NCBI GenBank assembly: GCA_014529385.2
Contig: CM043944.1
Span: forward strand, 66,232,895 to 66,292,894
DNA: 60,000 nt
Source: Adiantum capillus-veneris
Taxonomy: Eukaryota; Streptophyta; Polypodiopsida; Polypodiales; Pteridaceae
Direction of reading: 5' to 3'
The notes beneath the pieces are model-generated. The model was not told where the DNA came from. It searched no databases and worked only from the letters and a program-made list of their open reading frames with translations. The position numbers and the translations under genes were made by a program. This document shows positions 1-12,520 of this stretch, piece after piece. The first letter of the stretch is position 1. Each line of letters opens with the position of its first letter.

Positions 1-3000
1 TTTAAGCTAGTAAACTAAGGGAAGGGAGAAGTAAGGTCCACCACTTGTCCAAGCTCAGCTCTAGACAACATGGAGAGATTCGAGGTCTAATAATTGTCTA
101 ATATACGCTAACTATATTGAAACATAGAGAGAAGCAAAGGTCCACCACTTGTCCAATATAGGGTCCATTGAAACATGGAGAGAAGGATGCTCCACCATTT
201 GTCCAAAATAGGCTCCATTGAAACATGAAGAGAAGCAAGATGCACCATGTCTTTGAGATGCTAGGCTCTAAGCAAGTATACATAGTGATCATTTAAGCTA
301 GTAAACTAAGGGAAGGGAGAAGTAAGGTCCACCACTTGTCCAAGCTCAGCTCTAGACAACATGGAGAGATTCGAGGTCTAATAATTGTCTAATATACGCT
401 AACTATATTGAAACATAGAGAGAAGCAAAGGTCCACCACTTGTCCAATCTAGGGTCCATTGAAACATGGAGAGAAGGATGCTCCACCATTTGTCCAAAAT
501 AGGCTCCATTGAAACATGAAGAGAAGCAAGATGCACCATGTCTTTGAGATTCTAGGCTCCATTGAAATACCTTAAACCCATGATATTTTGTATATGTGGG
601 GTTTAAATTCAAGGTCCACCACTTGTCCAACCTATTATCCCTAGTAGCATGAGTGGTTTGGTCTCAAGATTCACCACTTTTCCACTCTATGTCATTATAT
701 TAAGAAGATCTGGGTGTTAAGGTCCACCACTTGTCCAACCTATAAGGATATATCTTAAATGGTATTATTTAACACCACTTGGAATGCACATGATGGGTTT
801 TGCATAGGGGTATGGTTCCAAGGTCCACCACTTGTCCAAGCTAACTCTATTGAAACATAGAGAGAATCAAAGGTCCACTACTTGTCCAAGCTAGGCTCCA
901 TTGAAACATGGAGAGAAGGATGCTCCACCATTTGTCCAAGCCAGGTTTGATTGAAACATGAAGAGAAGCAAGCTGCACCATGTCTCCAAAATGCTAGGCT
1001 CCATTGAAATATCTTAAACCCATGATATTTCGTACATGGGGGGTTTACATTCAAGGTCCACCACTTGTCCAACCTATTATCACTAGTAGCATGAGTGGTT
1101 TGATGTCAAGATTCACCACTTTTCCACTCTATGTCATTATATTAAGAAGATCTGGGTGTTAAGGTCCACCACTTGTCCAACCTATAAGGCTCTATCTTAA
1201 AGGGTATTCTTTCTCACCACTTGGAATGACCATGATAGGTTTTACATGGGGGTTTGGTTCCAAGTTCCACCACTTGTCCAAGCTAACTCTATTCAAACAT
1301 AGAGAGAAGCAAAGGTCCACCACTTGTCTAAGCTAGGGTCCATTGAAACATGGAGAGAAGGATGCTCCACCATTTGTCCAAGATAGGCTTCATTGAAACA
1401 TGAAGAGAAGCAAGCTGCACCATGTCTCCAAGATGCTAAGATCCATTGAAATACCTTAAACCCACGATATTTTGTACATGGGGAGTTTACATTCAAGGTC
1501 CACCACTTGTCCAACCTATTATCTCTAGTAGCATGAGTGGTTTGGTCTCAAGATTCACCACTTTTCCACTCTATGTCAATACGTTAAGAAGATCTGGGTG
1601 TTAAGGTCGACCACTTGTCCAACCTATAAGGGTATATCTTAAAGGGTATTCTTTCTCACCACTTGAAATGTCCATGATATGTTTTACATGGGGGTTTGGC
1701 TCCAAGGTCCACCACTTGTCCAAGCTAACTCTATTGAAACATAGAGAGAAACAAAGGTCCACCATTTCTCCAAGCTAGGCTCCATTGAAACATGGAGAGA
1801 AGGATCCTCTACCATTTGTCGAAGCTAACTCTATTGAAACATGGGGGGTTTACATTCAAGGTCCACCACTTGTCCAACCTATTAACGCTAGTAGCATGAG
1901 TGGTTTGGTCTCAAGATTCACCACTTTTTCACTCTATGTCATTATATTAAGAATATTTGGGTGTTAAGGTCCACCACTTGTCCAACCTATAAGGCTATAT
2001 CTTAAGGGTTATTCTTTCTCACCACTTGGAGTGACCAGCATAGGTTTTACATGGGGGTTTTGTTTCAAGGTCCAGCACTTGTCCAAGCTAACTCTATTGA
2101 AACATAGAGAGAATCAAAGGTCCACCACTTGTCCAAGCTAGGGTCCATTGAAACATGGAGAGAAGGATGCTCCACCATTTGTCCAAGATACGCTCCATTG
2201 AAACATGAAGAGAAGCAAGCTACACCATGTCTCCAAGATGCTAGGCTCCATTGAAATACCTCAAACCCATGATATTTTGTACATGGGGGGTTTACATTCA
2301 AGGTCCACCACTTGTCCAACCTATTATCTCTAGTAGCATGAGTGGTTTGGTCTCAAGATTCACCATTTTTCCACTCTATGTCATTCTATTAAGAATATCT
2401 GGGTACTAAGGTCCACCACTTGTCCAACCTATAAGGCTATATCTTAAACTTTATTCTTTCTCACCACTTGGAGTTACCAAGATAGGTTTTACATGGGAGT
2501 TTGGTTCCAAGGCCCACCACTTGTCCAAGCTAACTCTATTGAAACATAGAGAGAAGCAAAGGTACACCACTTGTCCAAGCTAGGCTCCATTGAAACATGG
2601 AGAGAAAGATTCTCCACATGGAGAGAAGCATGCTCCACCATTTGTCCAAGATAGACTCCATTGAAACATGAAGAGAAGCAAGCTGCACCATATCTCCACG
2701 TTATTTTGTACATGGGGAGTTTACATTCAAGATCAACAATTTGTCCAGCCTATTATCGCTAGTAGCATGAGTGGTTTGCTCTCAAGATTCACCACTTTTC
2801 CACTCTCTGTCATTATATTAAGAATATTTGGGTGTTAAGGTCCACCACTTGTCCAACCTATAAGACTATATCTTAATGGTTATTCTTTCTCACCCCTTGA
2901 AAGACTATATCCTAATGGTTATCCCTAGCTATTATTGCTAGTAGCCTGAGTGGTTTGGTCTCCAGATTCACCACTTTTATTAAGAATATGTGGGTGTTAA

Positions 3001-4745
3001 GGTCCACCACTTGTCCAACCTATAAGGCTACATCTTAAAGGTTATTCTTTCTTACTACTTGGAGTGACCATGATAGGTTTTACATGGGGGTTTGGTTCCA
3101 AGGTCCACCACTTGTCCAAGCTAACTCTATTGAAACATAGAGAGAAGAAAAGGTCCACCCCTTGTCTAAGCTAGGGTCCATTGAAACATGGAGAGAAGGA
3201 TGCTCCACCATTTGTCCAAGGTAGGCTCCATTGAAACATGAGGAGAAGCAAGGTGCACCATGTCTCCAAGATGCTAGGCTCCATCGAAAAACATTTAACC
3301 CACGATATGTCGTAGATGAGGGGTTTACATTCAAGGTCCAACACTTGTCCAAGCTATTATTGGTAGTAGCCTGAGTGGTTTGGTCTCAAAATTCACCACT
3401 TTTCCACTCTATGTCATTATATTAAGAATATGCGCGTGTTAAGGTCCACCACTTGTCCAAGCTAACTCTATTGAAACATAGAGAGAAACAAAGGTCCACC
3501 ACTTGTCCAAGCTAGGGTCCATTGAAACATGGAGAGAAGGATGCTCCACCATTTTTCCAAGGTAGGCTCCATTGAAACATGAGGAGAAGCAAGGTGTACC
3601 ATGTCTCCAAGATGCTACGCTCCATCGAAAAACATTAAACCCACGATATGTCAAGATTCACCACTTTTCCACTCTATGTCATTATATTAAGAATATGCGC
3701 GTGTTAAGGTCCACCACTTGTCCAACCTATAAGGCTACATCTTAAAGGTTATTCTTTATTACCAATTGGAGTGACCATGATAGGTTTTACATGGGGGTTT
3801 GGTTCCAAGGTCCACCACTTGTCCAAGCTAACTCTATTGAATCATAGAGAGAAGCAAAGGTCCACCACTTGTCTAAGCTAGGCTCCATTGAAACATGGAG
3901 AGAAGGATGCTCCACCATTTGTCGAAGTTAACTCTATTGAAACATGGGGGGTTTACGTTCAAGGTCCACCACTTGTCCAAGCTATTAGTGCTAGTAGCAT
4001 GAGTTGTTTTGTCTCAAGATTCACCACTTTTTCACTCTATGTCATTATATTAAGAATATTAGGGTGTTAAGGTCCACCACTTGTCCAACCTATAAGGCTA
4101 TATCTTAAAGGTTATTCTTTCTCACCACTTGGAGTGACCATGATAGGTTTTACATGGGGGTTTGGTTCCAAGGTCCACCACTTGTCCAAGCTAACTCTAT
4201 TGAATAATAGAGAGAAGCAAAGGTCCACCACTTGTCCAAGCTAGGGTCCATTGAAAGATGGAGAGAAGGATGCTCCACCATTTGTCCAAGATAGGCTCCA
4301 TTGAAACATGAAGAGAAGCAAGATGCACGATGTCTCCAAGATGCTAGGCTCCATCGAAATACCTTAAACCCACGATATTTTGTAGATGGGGGGTTTACTT
4401 TCAAGGTCCACCACTTGTCCAAGCTATTATCGTTAGTAGCATGGTTTGGTCTCAAGATTCACCAGTTTTCCACTCTATGTCATTATATGAAGAATATATG
4501 GGTGTTAAGGTCCACCACTTGTCCAACCTATAAGGCTATATCTTAAATGATATTTTTTTTGACCACTTGGAATGTGCATGATATGTTTTACATGGGGTTT
4601 TGTTCCAAGGTCCACCACTTGTCCAAGCTAGATCTATTACATATATATTATACATACAATATTCAACTAGATTCCCTACCTATCATGTCCAGTAGCATGG
4701 ATGCTCTAGCTTGAAGGTCCACCACTTGTCCAACCTATACTCTCT
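1..4745. repeat. Satellite array 1, higher-order tandem repeat with an 18-bp motif
   Basis: The whole stretch is made of submonomers of about 50-55 bp (a few are 80-100 bp), most of which begin with GGTCCACCACTTGTCCAA or a diverged form such as CTCCACCATTTGTCCAA or TTCACCACTTTTCCA. Seven or eight distinct submonomers follow each other in fixed order and make a higher-order unit. The submonomer containing AAGCTAACTCTATTG recurs near 823, 1265, 1710, 2070, 2510, 3100, 3440, 3808 and 4168, so units are about 340-590 bp with internal losses. The array runs off the left edge of the window. Many minus-strand open frames exist here because the motif reads LDKWWT in reverse complement. They follow the repeats and I do not call them genes. 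Confidence 0.93.
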
Positions 4746-5230
4746 TATGTAAGGGAGATCTCGCTATAAATTCAAAACCTTCCCGCCTAAATTTAAAATA
4801 TCCCTCCCAAATCTTAAATATCCCGCCTAAATTTTAAAATATCCCGCCCAAATTTTAAAATTCAAACTTTTTTATAAAAATTTAAATTTTACTACTTAAA
4901 TTTAAAATATTCCACGCGAAATTTATTTTAAATTCAAGTTTACCACAAAAAGATATCATTATACCACCTAAATTCAAATATGCAAACCTCAAATCATTAT
5001 ATTGTACATAAATTCAAACAAATTCAAATTAACAAGCCTAAACTGATATTAGTTTGCATAGATATGAATTTATCACACCTAAATTATGTCACCATGTTAG
5101 AGAGAGTGGTTAGAGAATTTGAACAAGGTCCACCACTTGTCCAACCTAGATACCAAGAAGGATTGAGTGTACAAGGTATTGTTTGGAGGTCCTTATAGTC
5201 CACTGGTCTCAAGGTCCACCACTTGTGGTA
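4746..5230. repeat. AT-rich spacer with short degenerate tandem repeat and last motif copies of array 1
   Basis: Positions about 4780-4870 hold four degenerate copies of a roughly 22-bp unit of the form ATCCCGCCTAAATTTTAAAAT. The rest is AT-rich with no coding signal. The satellite motif appears again in isolation at about 5126-5143 (complete) and 5211-5225 (cut short), which looks like the eroded right edge of array 1. Confidence 0.6.
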
Positions 5231-5685
5231 AGGGTCACCAAAAAGTGTATATATTCATCCAAAGAAATACACGTATTTTTGGTCTACATGTCCTAGTTTA
5301 AACCATTTATGTCCATTAGGTGTATCACTAAACAACACTACTATTTTTGAGAAACAGAAGTTACAATCATATCTACAAATGGATTAGAGGAAAATCAGCT
5401 CAGCATACATCCAGAACTCGCTACAAGAATCGACTTTAACAGATCACGCAAGTAAGTCTTCCATTCAATTTTACTAGTATTACAATGTGTTAGTTATTTG
5501 TGATATTTATGTATGTATATATACTATGTGTGCATATCGTAATTAAGTGTAATTGTGTATCTGCATTATGTATGAGTATTACAATGAAATAACACAAATA
5601 TACATACATACACATAGATAACACAGACGCACACATACATGAGCATGTATTTTCAAGAGAGAGATAGCAAGATACAGAGATAGAT

Positions 5686-5690
<5 letters not shown>
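5231..5690. other. Non-coding interval, no gene seen
   Basis: AT-rich sequence with scattered TATGTATAT and ACATACATACACA low-complexity runs near 5500-5640. I see no open frame of interest, no structural RNA and no transposon terminus. Confidence 0.5.

Positions 5691-5720
<30 letters not shown>
5691..5720. repeat. (GA)n microsatellite
   Basis: An uninterrupted GA dinucleotide run of about 30 bp, directly upstream of the 90-bp tandem repeat. Confidence 0.9.
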
Positions 5721-5723
<3 letters not shown>

Positions 5724-5753
5724 ATACCTGTTTTTTAGAGAGAGGAGAGAGAA

Positions 5754-6010
5754 AGATAACAGATTTCACTGTGTTTATGTATGTGGAAGAGAGGAAGACG
5801 ATGTATGGGAATATGTGCACGTATTTTCAAGAGAGAGACAACAAGATAACAGATTTCATTGTGGTTATGTATGTGGAAGTGAGGAAGACGATGTGTGGGA
5901 ATATGTGCATGTATTTTCAAGAGAGAGACAGCAAGATAACAGATTTCACTGTGGTTATGTATGTGGAAGAGAGGAAGACGATGTGTGGGAATATGTGTAT
6001 GTGTGCGGGG
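5754..6010. repeat. 90-bp tandem repeat, nearly three copies
   Basis: The segment starting AGATAACAGATTTCA begins at 5754, 5844 and 5934, giving an exact 90-bp period with few substitutions. Because 90 is a multiple of three, every frame that is open in one copy stays open through the array, so the plus-strand frames over 5771-6166 show a 30-residue repeat. There is no homology to a known protein and no supporting context, so I treat it as a repeat. Confidence 0.85.
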
Positions 6011-6840
6011 ATACTTTTAAACTATGTATCTCTGTCTTTTGACGAGAGAGTGTGTGTGCAAGAAGAGTTACAGAGAACCATCTTCTCTATATGGAGAAAG
6101 ACAGAGAGTGAGAGAGAGAGAAATACCTGTTTTTTCTCTATTCGTGAGGTGTGCAATGTCTCCTGAGAAGACTGCTCGATCCTACCCTTCTGGAAAGCGT
6201 TGTGTACGCTGCTGTTTCTTTATCTTCTGCGCGAACTTTCAATCCTGTGCACTCCACCTGTGTGTTGTGTACGATGCCGAGCTTGCTCCTCTACGTGCGC
6301 GTATACTCCAACTGTGTGCGATCCGTGTGCGCTTTCTGTGTGTTTGCTGCTCGTCTGCTTTCTCTATGTGCTTTGCTCGTGCGCTCTCTGTGTGCCTAAT
6401 CTTGATAGGGTTTATTAGAATGCCACGTATGCTACAAGTCCATGTTTTATCATAGGATTAAAAAAAACAAAAGCAATATAAACAAAAGCAATATACAAAA
6501 GAAATCATGGTTGAAAATATGAAAAACATGCTTGACCCCGCCCGGGGCGCTGCCCCGGACCCCGCCCAGAACAATATCCCAAAATCAACCTCCCAAGCCC
6601 CGCTATCGAGAGCGCTATATTCCACATCCCCATCAAGAGCGCTACCCCCAAACCTCACGTGGAAGCGCTGCCTTGTCACCCCATTGTGGCATTGCCCTAA
6701 GACCCCGCATCTGGAGTGCTAAATGGGAACATTCTTCATTAGTGAAATTTTGAACATAAATTATATTAGCATATACTTAAATATAATACAAATATTAACA
6801 TATTAGCTATACTACTAATTTACTATAGCAGTTCTAGATT
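6011..6840. other. Non-coding interval with GC-rich hairpin
   Basis: No recognisable gene. 6160-6450 is relatively GC-rich and pyrimidine-rich with several short open frames that match nothing I know. 6529-6720 contrasts with its AT-rich surroundings. It contains a perfect 7-bp stem (CCGGGGC, loop GCT, GCCCCGG) at 6542-6558, flanked on both sides by ACCCCGCC. GC-rich blocks of this kind are often inside old transposons, but no termini are visible. Confidence 0.45.
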
Positions 6841-7330
6841 ATGTCCCATACTATATTTAAGGTGCCAAAGGTTTGGCCTTATGGTCCTAGATTTAGCCAA
6901 GTGGTCAACACATATAGGACTAAGTGCACACTGTGCCACAAAACTTGGCCACCACTTCACTTGCCAAAGTTTAGGCCACATGGTCAATCCTAAGTTTCCA
7001 ATGTTCTTATTATGCCACCTTTTGCCTCGTGGAAAACCTAGGCTTGTTTTCACATACTCAGGCACTTCAAGCCACAATAAATTGTCATTACTCTTCGGCA
7101 ACCCTTTTGTTCAAGTCTTTGAAAAAACATTGTTTAAGGCCACCCTAAACCATTTTCATTTAGGGGTGTCTAAAACTAGCTTTTTGGCAATTCGAGAAGA
7201 AAATGGTCAAAGTTTTATACTTAGTTTTAACCACTTGACCAATTCAAATATTGGAAAGCAAGGTCTTGTAATACTTTTCTTTGGACATCACACATTAAAA
7301 CTAGGTCCCTCACTTGTCCAAGCTATGCTC
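6841..7330. other. Non-coding interval, diverged relative of the satellite motif
   Basis: The text resembles a much decayed version of the satellites: phrases such as GGCCACCACTTCACTTGCC and GGTCCCTCACTTGTCCAAG occur, the latter at about 7304. The plus-strand open frame 6881-7333 has no recognisable domain. I treat the stretch as the eroded left edge of array 2. Confidence 0.4.
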
Positions 7331-9230
7331 TAATACAATAAAGGGCTTTTGGTTTCAAGATGCACCACTTTTCCAACCTTGATTCCATTAAAGAAGCTAG
7401 CTCTACTTAGACATTTAATAGCAAGGTCCTGCAGCAGTTCAGATTGAACATTTTCCATGGCAGCTAGGTCCACCACTTATATAAGCTATGCTCTAATAGA
7501 GTAAGGGGGTTTTGGTTTCAAGATCCACCACATGTCCAAACTTGATTTGGGAAGCAAGGTCCTATAATAGTTTGCTTTGGACATTCACCATTACAACTAA
7601 GTCCACCACTTCTCCAAGCTATGTTCTAATACACTAAGGAGGTTTTGGTTTCAAGGAGAACCACTTGTACGACTTTGTTTTTGGAAGTAAGGTCTTTACA
7701 TAGTTCACCTTGGACCTTGGACATTGGATACTACAACTAAGCCCACCACTTGTCCAAGATATCCTCTATATATAGCCAAAGGGTTTGGGTTTCAAGATTC
7801 ACCACTTTTCCAACCTTTCTTCCATTAAAGAAAGGAGGGGCATTATAACTAGGTCCACCACTTGTCCAAGCTATGCTCTGATATAGAAAGGGGATTTTGG
7901 TTTCAAGGTCCACCACGTGTTCAACCTTGCAAGACTCAAGGGATACTTGGACATTGGAAAGCATAGTCCTATAGTAGTTGAGAGGTGGCAGTGGGTATTA
8001 CAACTAGGTCCAACCTATGCTCTCATATAGCAAAGAGGCTTTGCTTTCAAGGTCCACCACTTGTCCAACCTTGCTTCCATTAAAGAAATGAGGGGCTACG
8101 TAAACATTGGCAAGAGATGTAGCAAGGTCCTAAGGTGTTTCACCTTGGATATTGGGCATTATAACTAGTCCCCCACTTGTCCAAGCTATGCTCTGATAAA
8201 GAAAGGGGATTTTCGTTTCAAGGTCCACCATGTGTTCAACCTTTCTAATATAGAAAGGGGATTTTTGTTTCAAGGTCCACCACGTGTTCAACTTTGAAAG
8301 ACTCAAGGGATACTTGGACATTGGAAAGCATAGTCCTATAGTAGTTGATAGCTGGTGGAAGTGGGTATTAAAACTAGGTCCAACCTATGCTCTCATATAG
8401 CAAAGAGGCTTTGCTTTCAAGGTCCACCACTTGTCCAACCTTGCTTCCATTAAAGAAATGAGGGGCTACGTAAACATTGGCAAGCAAGGTAACAAGGTCC
8501 TAAGGTGTTTCACCTTGGATATTGGGCATTATAACTAGATCCCCCACTTGTCCAAGCTATGCTCTGATAAAGAAAGGGGATTTTCGTTTCAAGGTCCACC
8601 ATGTGTTCAACCTTTCTAATATAGAAAGGGGATTTTCGTTTCAAGGTCCACCACCTGTTCAACCTTGAAAGACTCAAGGGATACTTGGACATTGGAAAGC
8701 ATAGTCCTATAGTAGTTGATAGGTGGCAGTGGGTATTAAAACTAGGTCCAACCTATGCTCTAATATAGCAAAGAGGCTTTGGTTACAAGGTCCACCACTT
8801 GTCCAACCTTACTTCCATTAAAGAAATGAGGGGCTACGTAAACATTGGCAAGCAAGGTAGCAAAGTCCTAAGGTATTTCACCTTGGATATTGGGAATTAT
8901 AACTAGGTCCACCACTTGTTCAAGCTATGCTCTGATATAGAAAGGGGATTTTTGTTTCAAGGTCCACCACGTGTTCAACCTTGAAAGACTCAAGGGATAC
9001 TTGGACATTGGAAAGCATAGTCCTATAGTAGTTGATAGGTGGCAGTGGGTATTACAACTAGGTCCACCACTTGTCCAACCTATGCTCTCATATAGCAAAG
9101 AGGCTTTGCTTTCAAGGTCCACCACTTGTCCAACCTTGCTTCCATTAATATAGCAAGGAGGATTTGGTCTCAAGGTTCACCACTTGTCCAACCTATGCAA
9201 ACATTTTTCATGTTGTAGCATGATTTTTTG
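7331..9230. repeat. Satellite array 2, about 370-bp units sharing the 18-bp motif of array 1
   Basis: The phrase GACTCAAGGGATACTTGGAC recurs at 7932, 8300, 8671 and 8987, giving periods of 368, 371 and 316 bp. Each unit holds several copies or variants of GGTCCACCACTTGTCCAA (for example about 7859, 8053, 8428, 8789, 9061 and 9117) separated by sequence unrelated to the spacers of array 1. The last copy lies near 9177-9195, less than 100 bp upstream of the DUF7869 start codon, and the array may therefore lie in a 5' intron or promoter of that gene. Confidence 0.9.
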
Positions 9231-9288
9231 TTTGAAGAGTATTTTTCTATAACTATGGATTTAACAATGTAATCTTTTTACTTACAGG

Positions 9289-12200
9289 ATGGACTTCAAA
9301 TCTGGGGAGAAAGTACATATGATACTTGACAATGAAATCGTTGGTATTGGTTGTGTGTGTAGAACAGATCCAGATTCCACTTGTGGTGGTACAAAGATAG
9401 GGCTGGGAAATGTCTCCATACTAGTGGAGGAATGCTTGAAGGATGTGGTCCTACCTTTTCCTACAATGGATACTTCATCTCTCCAAGGCTCATTATGGAG
9501 TGCTGCTCGATGGTCAAAGCTTCTTTTGAAATATTTTGTATTAAATGGGAACTTAATTGATCCACACAAAAGCTACAATGGTGATGAAGAACATGATCAT
9601 TCTGATCCTCTAGTTACAGATGCAATACCTATGACAAGCCCAGAATTTGAAGCAATGATTCGAGAGTCTTGGAGAAATCAGAGGGTCCTTTTAAAAGATG
9701 ACACAATGATGCAAACCATGAATGAAGGGACCATCTTATATGTATTTCCACATGATTATGTCAACTTTCAGGAACTTGGTCCTGCTTGTGTGGGTGTGGG
9801 TATTGAAAGAGAAAATGCAAGCATTGATGATGTGGTTGAAGTGGGTAGCATCACTTTGCTAAAGTGGCCCATCAAGCAGACAACAATGTTGAATGGGAGC
9901 CCATTACAACACTTTGTTCCTGTTGATGGCATGCATGCTACATATGAGGATGAATCCAACGATGGCAATGTTGGAAAAAAACTTGATGGGAGTAATGTTG
10001 TCCAGTTGTCAAGGAAGAGACGATACACTTTCATGAACAGGACTCAAAAATCGAAAGCAGCACCAGCTTCGACTTTTTACCTTTCAAACAAATCAATTCA
10101 AAGGGTATCATGCATTGATTGTTGTGCACAAAAATGCAGCCAATTTGCAGATCGTGATATGGTGACAAGGTTACGACAACAATTTTGGGGAGAGTCTCAA
10201 AAATCACGCACTAATTATGTTTATGATGTTCTTTCTATATGTTATCTATCAGAAAGATGAGAAGTCACGATACCAATTCACGCTAAATGGCTCTATTGTT
10301 TGTTGTAGAGCATGGTATGAGCTACATGGAATACCAAAGACATCATTTTATCGATACAAGGAGAACTTTGAAAATGGTGTGCGCCAATATGTACATGGGA
10401 ACACATGTACATTGAGAAGGGGACTTCAACATACTAGTTTAGCAAGAGCACTACTAAATGAGTTTGTGGAAAACAACTCTGAGAAGATGCCACATAGAAG
10501 TAGAACACTGCTAGATGGCTCAAGAGAGACTCAATTGGTGATTCCATCAACATACAAACAAGTGGATATTTTATGTGAAATCAACACGACACTTGACCAA
10601 ATGGGCTATGAGAAGAAGCTATCCCAATCTTCTTTTGGTAGAATTTGGAACAAAGAGTACCCACATGTCACTTTAACAAAGACGAGTGAGTTCTCTAAGT
10701 GCAATATTTGTAGCTCAATCAAGGCAAGGTTAGAAGCTAAACCTTCTCTTGAAGAGAGAGCTCTTCTCTTGAGGGAGAGAGAAGTTCACATGGCACAACA
10801 AAAGAGTTGCAGAAGCCTATATTATGCATGGCGCACGTATTCAGAAACTCAACCACAAAAATATGTATGCATAATCCATGATAAGATGGATCAAAAGAAG
10901 ACTGCCATTCCTAGATTACGCATTGTTCCCAAGGGTGTGGATTCAGGATATAATCTGTAGGTGGCATTGATTGGCATGATCACTCATGGACATGGAGAAG
11001 GTCATTACGGACACTTTGTCTTGAATGGTTTGTGGCCAGCTGATCCAAATCTTACAATTGGCTCAATTGCTAATTGTTTACATAACCTCGAGAGGATAGA
11101 TAAGCATCCTCTTGGTGATCTAGTAACAAATGGACTTCCAAGGAGCAATATTTCACTACTACATGCTTTGAACTCAAGGGATGCTTTGGACTACCATAAC
11201 TTGAGTGATGGAAAAGAGCCCATTGTGCACTCGTCAGAAATTGCAGAAGAGGAATTGGGGTCAACATTTCGCAGATTGCCAGAGAACTTGTTGCTACAAT
11301 TGGATAATTGTGCAGGGGAAAAAAAAAATCGATACTTATTTGCCTATTTGTCAATGCTTGTTGCAAGGGGTGTTTTCAAAACCATCCAGCTGGGATTTTT
11401 AATGGTTGGGCATACACATGAGGACATAGACACCATGTTTAGTAGGTTTTCAGAGAAGTTGAGAGTTACACAAACCTATACTTTGCCACATTTGATGGAT
11501 ACATTACGAAACAGCTCATCTTCATCTCCAGCTCCATTTTTTCTCACAAAGATCCCCGATTTCAAGCAATATTGTGATGTCTATCTTTGTGATGGACAAG
11601 ACATACTTGTTGGACATTCCAAACCGCTTCAGTTCAGGTTCTTTATGCAGGATGAGACACCAATGATGCAATATAAGGCACATGTAGGTGTATCAAGTTG
11701 GAGTGGAAGTATTCGCCTTTGGAAAATAGACACAGAAGGCAAGCCAATGTTACCACATGGAGATCCACCTCTAGTACAAATGGCGGAGTATGTCAAGGCC
11801 CACGAAGAAGTCATTTTGGGGCTAAAGAACTATATAAAATTTTGGAAAAATTTAGGGAATGGTTCAAGTATTCCGCGATATTATAGACCCGTGATAGATT
11901 ATTGGAGTAAGGTAATTGAAGAGATTGGAAAAGCAATCATATCAGAGGGAGTCTTGTATGAAATGTTTTGGCCAAAAACTCAAGAATATTCTCATCTACA
12001 AAGCACTACAATGAATTTGCAACAAGGAGCAGAAAGATTCCTAGGCCTTGAAGAGTTGAACGATCATTTTTGTGGGCCTCAACGAGATAAGCCAAGGGAA
12101 GAGTTTGACCCTATGTCTGATGTGCACCAAGGTGACTTTCTTATGCTTGTTCCGAGTGACACAGAAATCTATCCAGTGTGGCTTGCAATGGCTTTATCTG

Positions 12201-12520
12201 ACATTGATAATGAGCCTACATCACCAAACTACAGAAAACTCTTGATTCAATATTGGGCACCTTGCGCGAGAAAAAGTGGGATGACAGATAGTCAAGCTTA
12301 CAGTAATTGTTGGAAGGGTTATTGGGCTGTCAACTATAAGGAACCACAAGTGTGGGAAACTATAGATGCAATTGTTTGGTCCTGGAGACCCAACAAAGAA
12401 GGACCATTTTCTAGAATAAAGATTCCAGAAAGACATGCTCTAAAAGCCAAAGAAGGCCTCACTCGTGCACATCAGCCACACTTGGATCAAAGTTCAGATA
12501 TGGTATCAAATGTGGAGTAG
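9289..12520 (+). pseudogene. DUF7869-type gene (putative transposase-like), frameshifted and with one internal stop
   Basis: Three open pieces read as one protein of about 1,070 residues. Piece 1 (9289-10260) starts MDFKSGEKV and contains a TDPDSTCGG region that resembles the DUF8039 domain seen in transposon-encoded plant proteins. Piece 2 (10217-10960) and piece 3 (10961-12520) share a frame and are separated only by TAG at 10958-10960. Continuity from piece 1 to piece 2 needs a frameshift near 10245-10258. Piece 2 has a CNIC pair and HDKMDQKK. Piece 3 has LQLDNCAGEKKNR and VGHTHEDIDTMFSRFS, the signature of DUF7869. These three motifs could be the acidic residues of an RNase H-like fold: the second and third are separated by 38 residues. 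That is inference, as the family is uncharacterised as far as I know. A good splice acceptor (CTTACAG) ends 2 bases before the ATG, so an upstream exon is possible. The TAG and frameshift could also be assembly errors or unusual introns. Stop TAG at 12518. Confidence 0.75.

Noticed and set aside
98-4455. Many minus-strand open frames of 60-101 codons with LDKWWT and FSSCFN repeats
   Set aside because: They follow the satellite units exactly (the motif reads LDKWWT in reverse), change length with each unit and have no start context, homologue or codon-level conservation independent of the repeat.
6024-6455. 143-codon plus-strand open frame rich in Cys, Ser and Leu
   Set aside because: Overlaps other frames of similar length in the same pyrimidine-rich stretch; no domain, splice signal or homologue recognised.
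1-9230. Repeat-spacer pattern reminiscent of a CRISPR array
   Set aside because: Plant nuclear context, spacers related to one another and of varied length, and a higher-order satellite structure explain it.
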